Shown: positions 59,553 to 64,000 of the stretch, one piece after another | Layout: each line of letters opens with the position of its first letter | Numbering within the stretch: position 1 is the stretch's first letter | Source of the DNA: Runella sp. CRIBMP | GTDB lineage: Bacteria > Bacteroidota > Bacteroidia > Cytophagales > Spirosomataceae | Reading direction: 5' to 3' | DNA length: 64,000 bases | Assembly (NCBI RefSeq): GCF_009905605.1 | Contig: NZ_JAAAKZ010000002.1 | Location: 186,001-250,000, forward strand | The notes under the pieces: generated by a model | Seen by the model: the letters and a program-made list of their open reading frames with translations, nothing else | What the model was told of the DNA's origin: nothing | The model's database searches: none | Position numbers and translations under genes: made by a program

Positions 59553-60794
59553 CTAAACCATGGCCGCTCTGTAATACAGGGTAGAACAATTTTCTTTTAG
59601 CAACAATTCTTTCGCTTTGTTTTGAATATCCTCCACCCGAATTGCCTGTATTTTCTCTGCTTCTTGATTAACCAACTCTGGATTGCCAGCATTGGCTGCA
59701 AAGGCCAAGTTCATGGCACGGTTGAGCAGCTCTATTTCCGAAAATGCCAACGTAGACTCGGCCTGATTTTTCACTTTGGCCAACTCTTGCGCAGGCAACT
59801 GAATTTCGACCAACTCTTGCAACACTTCTTCAATGGCGGCATCGGCTTCTTCCAAGGTGACACCCGCGTTTAAATTTCCCTGCACCACCAACAAGCCTGG
59901 GTCAATCGATGAGGTAGTATACGCATTGATATTGGCAAACAAGGGGCGTTCTTTCAATAATTTCTGGTACAAACGGGCCGATTTTCCACGTCCCAACACA
60001 TCTGTCATTAAATCAACTGTATAAAAATCATCAGCAAAACGGCCTGAAGTGTGGTATGCCTTATAAATGGCATTGAGCGGAACTTTTGCTTCAATTTCGG
60101 CAAACCGGGCCTTTGTTTGGCGCGGTTCTTGGAGCAAATTTCGTACATATTTTTCCCCTGGAGCAATCGGACCGAACCATTTTTCGGCTAGTGCTTTTAT
60201 TTGGGGCACGGTCACATCACCCGCTACCACCAAAATCGCGTTGTTGGGTAGGTAATATTTATAGAAAAAGTGACGTACATCGTCCAAGGTAGCATTTTCG
60301 ATGTGGCTGATTTCTTTGCCGATGGTGGCCCAACGATACGGATGTACCTCATAAGCCAAAGGGCGTAGTTTGAGCCATACATCACCGTAGGGCTGGTTGA
60401 GATAGCGTTGTTTAAACTCCTCAACCACTACCTTTTGTTGTACTTCCAAAACTTTTGGGTCAAACGACAAGCTCATCATGCGGTCGGATTCGAGCCAAAA
60501 AGCAGTTTCAAGATTGACCGCAGGAAGGGTAATATAATAATTGGTAATATCAGGCGAAGTGAAGGCATTGTTTTCGCCCCCTACTTTCTGAAGCGGCTCA
60601 TCGTAAGCCGGAATATTTTGGGAACCGCCAAACATCAAATGCTCAAAAAGGTGAGCAAAACCCGTGCGATTTTCTTCTTCATCGCGAGAACCGACGTTGT
60701 AAAGGATATTGACTGCCGCCATCGGCGTAGAATGATCTTCATGAACGTAAACTTCCAGCCCGTTGTCAAGGGTAAAATGCGCGTAATGTATCAT
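59553..60794 (-). CDS. M16-family (insulinase-like) zinc peptidase
   Basis: A 413-aa peptidase with the inverted zinc motif HxxEH at 48-52 (FAHLFEHLMFGG). The N-terminal half is catalytic and the C-terminal half is the non-catalytic M16_C domain (PRQTKARFAEIEAKVP). No signal peptide is visible, so a cytoplasmic role is more likely; many Bacteroidota M16 proteins are periplasmic and occur as pairs, but only one is here. Substrate unknown. A promoter candidate lies 136 bp upstream. Confidence 0.9.
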   Translation of the reverse strand: MIHYAHFTLDNGLEVYVHEDHSTPMAAVNILYNVGSRDEEENRTGFAHLFEHLMFGGSQNIPAYDEPLQKVGGENNAFTSPDITNYYITLPAVNLETAFWLESDRMMSLSFDPKVLEVQQKVVVEEFKQRYLNQPYGDVWLKLRPLAYEVHPYRWATIGKEISHIENATLDDVRHFFYKYYLPNNAILVVAGDVTVPQIKALAEKWFGPIAPGEKYVRNLLQEPRQTKARFAEIEAKVPLNAIYKAYHTSGRFADDFYTVDLMTDVLGRGKSARLYQKLLKERPLFANINAYTTSSIDPGLLVVQGNLNAGVTLEEADAAIEEVLQELVEIQLPAQELAKVKNQAESTLAFSEIELLNRAMNLAFAANAGNPELVNQEAEKIQAIRVEDIQNKAKELLLKENCSTLYYRAAMV

Positions 60795-60929
60795 AGTGTA
60801 ATAAGTTCACAGTCAACTGGCTAGCAACTGGAGTCAGGTAAAAATAAATGAGTCGAGTAAAAATCTGTGAATCTTTCCCGGAAAAAACAAAAATCAATAA
60901 ACTCTTTATTGGTGATTTAACGTTAAGAA

Positions 60930-60959
60930 CAAAGCTAATGGTTTCAAGTTGAATGCCAA
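60930..60959 (-). promoter_or_regulatory. candidate promoter of the M16 peptidase gene
   Basis: TTG (complement of 60957-60959), 19 bp, then TAGCTTTG (complement of 60930-60937), matching the consensus. The leader to the start would be about 130 nt, longer than usual. Confidence 0.4.
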
Positions 60960-61002
60960 AAATTAGCCGATTCTATCTATTTGTTTGTCCGTTAACAGCC
61001 AC

Positions 61003-62109
61003 ATGAAACGAATTGTTTTTTTTCTATTTTTTCTTATTCCTCCATTTGCCAAAGCACAACTTTTATACGATGCGCCCACCCAAAATCTGGTTTTGGAAGC
61101 CATCGACCATATTTACAACTATGAGTTTGGTGCGGTTGAACCTTTGGCTAGGCAAATCAAGGCAAAATACCCCAATCACCCCGTCAATCCGTTGTTGAAG
61201 GCCATCCAATTGCATTGGCAATATCTGCCCGTCAAAGACAATAAAGCCATGAGCGGGCAATACCAAAGCTATCTGCAAGAGTGCTTAAATAAGGCAAAAG
61301 TGCTGGAAAAGGACGCAAAAACGCGCCCTGAAGCGGCGTTTTTTTCGATGGCTGGCCACGGGTATATTGCGTTGATTCACAACTACAACGACGACAAAAT
61401 CAAGGCGGCCTCTGAAGGGAAAAAGGCCTATAACTACGTCATGGATGGCTTTAAATACATGGAGAGAAATCCCGAATTTTATTTTTCATCGGGACTGTAT
61501 AATTACTACGTGATTCGCTATCCCGAAGACCACCCCATTGTGAAACCCCTGATTCTTTTCTTCAAAGATGGTAGCCGCGAAGAAGGGCTTCGCCAAATGG
61601 ATATTGCGGCCCGAAAAGGCATATTTACGCGTACAGAATCGGCTTTTTATTTAGCCCGAATTTTTTTAAAACATGAATTACGCTACGAAAAAGCTTCAAA
61701 TTATTTATCATCACTGTCACAAAAGTACCCAAATAACCCCGTTTTTCTGATGAAAAACATTGAAGCACTCTTGCTTTTGGGGCAGTACGAAGAGGCAGAG
61801 CCGTTTTTGGAAAGATTTAAACGAAGAACTGACAAATTTTTTCCCATTGCCGCCCACACATTTGAAGGAATAGTGGAAGAAAAGCATCTCAAACACGACG
61901 GCGCAGCGGCCAAAGCCTATCAGGCAGCACTCAGGCAGCCTTTTGATTCTGAGTATACCAAGGAATACCACGCATTTGCCTACGCAGGATTGGCCCGCAT
62001 TGCCCTGCGTGCCGGCGACCGTGCCAAAGCCACCTTGTATTACAAGAAAGCAGAAGAACTTGCTGAATACAAGGCGCTTATCAAGGAAATAAAAACATAT
62101 TTAAAGTGA
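61003..62109 (+). CDS. exported TPR protein
   Basis: A 368-aa protein with signal MKRIVFFLFFLIPPFAKAQ; the ATG at 61003 fits this better than 60985. The mature region is helical, with TPR units clearest at about 215-360 (SNYLSSLSQKYPNNPVFLMKNIEALLLLGQYEEAEPFL). A likely periplasmic scaffold. It converges with the YCF48-like gene, with 2 bp between stops. Confidence 0.8.
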   Translation: MKRIVFFLFFLIPPFAKAQLLYDAPTQNLVLEAIDHIYNYEFGAVEPLARQIKAKYPNHPVNPLLKAIQLHWQYLPVKDNKAMSGQYQSYLQECLNKAKVLEKDAKTRPEAAFFSMAGHGYIALIHNYNDDKIKAASEGKKAYNYVMDGFKYMERNPEFYFSSGLYNYYVIRYPEDHPIVKPLILFFKDGSREEGLRQMDIAARKGIFTRTESAFYLARIFLKHELRYEKASNYLSSLSQKYPNNPVFLMKNIEALLLLGQYEEAEPFLERFKRRTDKFFPIAAHTFEGIVEEKHLKHDGAAAKAYQAALRQPFDSEYTKEYHAFAYAGLARIALRAGDRAKATLYYKKAEELAEYKALIKEIKTYLK

Positions 62110-62111
62110 CA

Positions 62112-62669
62112 TTATTCTTCCAGTTTGCTCAATGAAGCCGAAAGTAAAGGAGCTATAGGTGCCGCTTTCGCCTTCCATTGCCCATTTTCCTTTTCAAATA
62201 GGGCACCGCTTTGTGCAGTAATTTGCAAGTTTCCGTTGGTGGCTCGTTTTACATTAATGAGCGTTTCGGCCGTTGGGGAAACTTCCTCATTCCAACTTGT
62301 TCCATCCCAAAACAGCAGGGTTCCGTTACTTCCAGCGACCCATCCGTTTTTAGTATCCTGAAAATAGACGGAGAAAAGATTAGCCGTACTGAAAATAAGT
62401 ACCTCTCCCCATTTTTCCCCATCCCAGTGCAGCAGGGTGGCGTTTTGTCCTACGGCCCATCCATCGTTTGTATTCACAAAATGAAGGGCGTTTAATCGAG
62501 CTTCTGCATTGGCGCCAGCATCTTCCCACGTTTTTCCTTCATTATGAGAGGCTTGTATCTTCCCCTCCTCATTCAACCGCCAAATTTTAGACGAATTTTC
62601 ACTGTTTTGCGCCCATGAAACAGCGCTAACCATAAAAACAACAATCCACAAAGTCACAAATCTCAACAT
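62112..62669 (-). CDS. exported YCF48/BNR-repeat-like protein
   Basis: A 185-aa secreted protein with signal MLRFVTLWIVVFMVSAVSWAQ. It has short beta-propeller-like repeats such as NDGWAVGQNATLLHWDGEKWG and NGWVAGSNGTLLFWDGTSWN, typical of YCF48/sialidase-like (BNR) repeats. There are too few repeats for a complete propeller, so it may form part of one or dimerise. Function unknown. Confidence 0.8.
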   Translation of the reverse strand: MLRFVTLWIVVFMVSAVSWAQNSENSSKIWRLNEEGKIQASHNEGKTWEDAGANAEARLNALHFVNTNDGWAVGQNATLLHWDGEKWGEVLIFSTANLFSVYFQDTKNGWVAGSNGTLLFWDGTSWNEEVSPTAETLINVKRATNGNLQITAQSGALFEKENGQWKAKAAPIAPLLSASLSKLEE

Positions 62670-62724
62670 AATTTTAGGTGGTTAGTATCACGTTAACACC
62701 CTCACCACATAAATCATGCCAGAG

Positions 62725-64000
62725 CTATTGTAATGCTACTAATGCATCAAAATCTTCCGCCAATTTTTGACTTAAACGGTCGAATATCTCCGTAAAACGG
62801 GCATATCGTTCGTGGTTTACGGGGTTGGGTTGATACGATTCTACCGAACGAATGGTTTTAGCGGCCGCTTCCAAATCTGGATAAACACCCAAGTGCGTCA
62901 ACGCCAGCAAAGCCGCACCAGCACTGGCACTATCATGCTTGTCATTGACATACACTTTCTTGCCAAAGACATCCGACAATACTTGCGCAAAAAGCGGTAA
63001 AGTAGCATAAGTACCGTTAATGTAAAGATTTTGAATGGAACGATATTGCTGGAGAAGCTTACCGATGCTATGCATTTCATAAATAATTCCTTCAACGGTA
63101 GCGCGGATAAAATGGCGGCGCTCATGGGTAATGTTCACACCAATGTACGCCCCTCGGGCGTTGGCGTTCCAGAGCGGGGCACGTTCTCCCAATAAATATG
63201 GCAAAAACAGCATCCCCCCCGCACCGGCGGGCACTCGTTCGGCTTCAATCAAGAGTTGATTAACGGTGTATTCCAAGTCTAAGTGAATGCCCGAAGCCCC
63301 AAACTGCTGCACAAACCATTCAAAAACAACGCCGCCATTATTCGTCGGCCCGCCTGAAATATACGTTCCTTCATTTAATAAATAGTTAAAAAACCGCTGT
63401 TTAGGGTCTTTGATAACTTGTTTGCCCGCCACACGCATGGCACCGCTCGACCCAATGGTGATGGTGGCGTCGCCTTCGGTAACTACACCCGCCCCCAAGG
63501 TAGCAAAACACCCGTCGCTCGCGCCAATGATAAGTTTGGCCGCGCTGGTCAGTCTAAAAAGACGCACATACTCTTTTTTCAGTTTTAACTCAGAATAATC
63601 AATCGGGACCAATTCCGACAACTGGTGCGGTTGAATCCCCGCGTAGTTTAGCGCCCGTTCTTCCCACTGGTGGGTATGAATATTGAACAGTCCAGTTGAG
63701 GAAGCAATACTCTGATCAACAACCAGTTGCCCCGTCAATTGGTAAATAATATATTCCTTGATGGAGATAAACTTATAGACTTTTTCAAACCAAGTAGCGG
63801 GCGTATGGGTACGAAACCAACGGATTTTAATCAACGGCGACATCGGGTGCACCGGCGTTCCTGTTTGTTCATAAATCAGTCGGCATTCGTCAGAATTTTT
63901 GAGGGCATTGGCCTCGTCACGGCCCCGATTGTCGGCCCAAATAACGGCATTTCTAAGCGGAACCCCCTGTTTATCAATGGGTAAAACGCTATGCATCGAC
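62725..64000 (-). CDS. FGGY-family sugar kinase, probable gluconokinase (5' end outside window)
   Basis: At least 424 aa of an FGGY kinase; the frame stays open to the window end, so the N-terminal ATP-site domain is cut off. Recognisable are AVIWADNRGRDEANAL, IIGASDGCFATLGAGV (phosphate-binding), GGPTNNGGVVFEW, and the second-domain LYINGTYATLPLFAQVLSDVFGKKVYV with a Gly-rich ASAGAALLALT. These segments resemble gluconate kinases of Bacteroidota; xylulo- or glycerokinase-like members are less likely. Substrate is not certain. Confidence 0.88.
   Translation of the reverse strand, partial: SMHSVLPIDKQGVPLRNAVIWADNRGRDEANALKNSDECRLIYEQTGTPVHPMSPLIKIRWFRTHTPATWFEKVYKFISIKEYIIYQLTGQLVVDQSIASSTGLFNIHTHQWEERALNYAGIQPHQLSELVPIDYSELKLKKEYVRLFRLTSAAKLIIGASDGCFATLGAGVVTEGDATITIGSSGAMRVAGKQVIKDPKQRFFNYLLNEGTYISGGPTNNGGVVFEWFVQQFGASGIHLDLEYTVNQLLIEAERVPAGAGGMLFLPYLLGERAPLWNANARGAYIGVNITHERRHFIRATVEGIIYEMHSIGKLLQQYRSIQNLYINGTYATLPLFAQVLSDVFGKKVYVNDKHDSASAGAALLALTHLGVYPDLEAAAKTIRSVESYQPNPVNHERYARFTEIFDRLSQKLAEDFDALVALQ

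Noticed and set aside
1-64000. CRISPR arrays, rRNA operons, prophage or integrase islands
   Set aside because: I saw no regularly spaced repeats, rRNA sequence, phage structural genes or integrase. The only mobile element is the IS at 4647-6073.

Overview
The window reads as a chromosomal stretch of an aerobic Bacteroidota bacterium of the Cytophagales, most like Runella/Spirosoma relatives. The evidence is a type IX secretion sorting domain, the DUF2911, DUF349, DUF6807 and viroplasmin-RNase H families, a DDLPF-ended SSB, weak Shine-Dalgarno sequences, and promoters of the Bacteroidota form TTG-N19/20-TAnnTTTG. The genus is an inference. Coding density is high. There is no rRNA, CRISPR array or prophage. 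The one insertion sequence is intact, and one small region looks acquired.

Region by region. 1-4.5 kb: a TPR protein, gyrA and a tiny lipoprotein, all on the minus strand. 4.6-6.1 kb: an intact two-frame IS with 21/24 inverted repeats and a perfect 8-bp target duplication, inserted just past two identical tandem tRNA-Thr(UGU) genes. 6.4-12.5 kb: a DUF349 coiled-coil protein, pdxH, a NYN nuclease-cold shock fusion, a sugar 2-epimerase and a zinc phospholipase C-like protein. 12.7-15.8 kb: a Dabb protein, an ECF sigma/anti-sigma pair, a membrane-anchored HMA-like protein and a globin lipoprotein. 15.8-24 kb: an RlmI-type methyltransferase, a sugar isomerase-like protein, and a minus-strand run rnhA-trmN6-hemF-parC-sanA. 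24-28 kb: DUF6807, then a terminator-bounded accessory pair (unknown 313-aa protein plus PIN nuclease), a small membrane protein and DUF2911.

28-35 kb: queA, a membrane protein, RNase G, a 29-aa AURKAIP1/COX24 (bS22-like) ribosomal protein, a TPR protein, HU, mutY and ssb. This is a translation, RNA and DNA maintenance neighbourhood. 35-40 kb: a lipoprotein, a VOC protein, an exported MsrB, and an SDR, FucP-like transporter and GHMP kinase that look like a sugar-use cluster. 40-46 kb: a type III polyketide synthase, a CPBP protease with a hairpin against its start codon, a membrane-anchored GH31 hydrolase, and a translationally coupled pair of unknown exported proteins. 46-50.6 kb: an antiporter, a 39-aa membrane protein, and TetR-like plus UbiB/ABC1 genes. 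50.7-55.9 kb: two large unknown proteins (one T9SS cargo), a 50-aa ORF, a lipoprotein and a hydrolase. 56-64 kb: kdsA, a MoxR ATPase, an amidohydrolase, ispF, an M16 peptidase, a TPR protein, a YCF48-like protein, and an FGGY kinase cut by the window end.

Most of the window is ordinary core genome. The best candidate for an undescribed system is the coupled 313-aa protein/PIN pair at 25315-26711. Also notable are alanine at the quinolone-associated serine position in both GyrA and ParC, the start-codon hairpin before the CPBP protease, the coupled exported pair at 44515-46364, and the 29-aa ribosomal protein gene.
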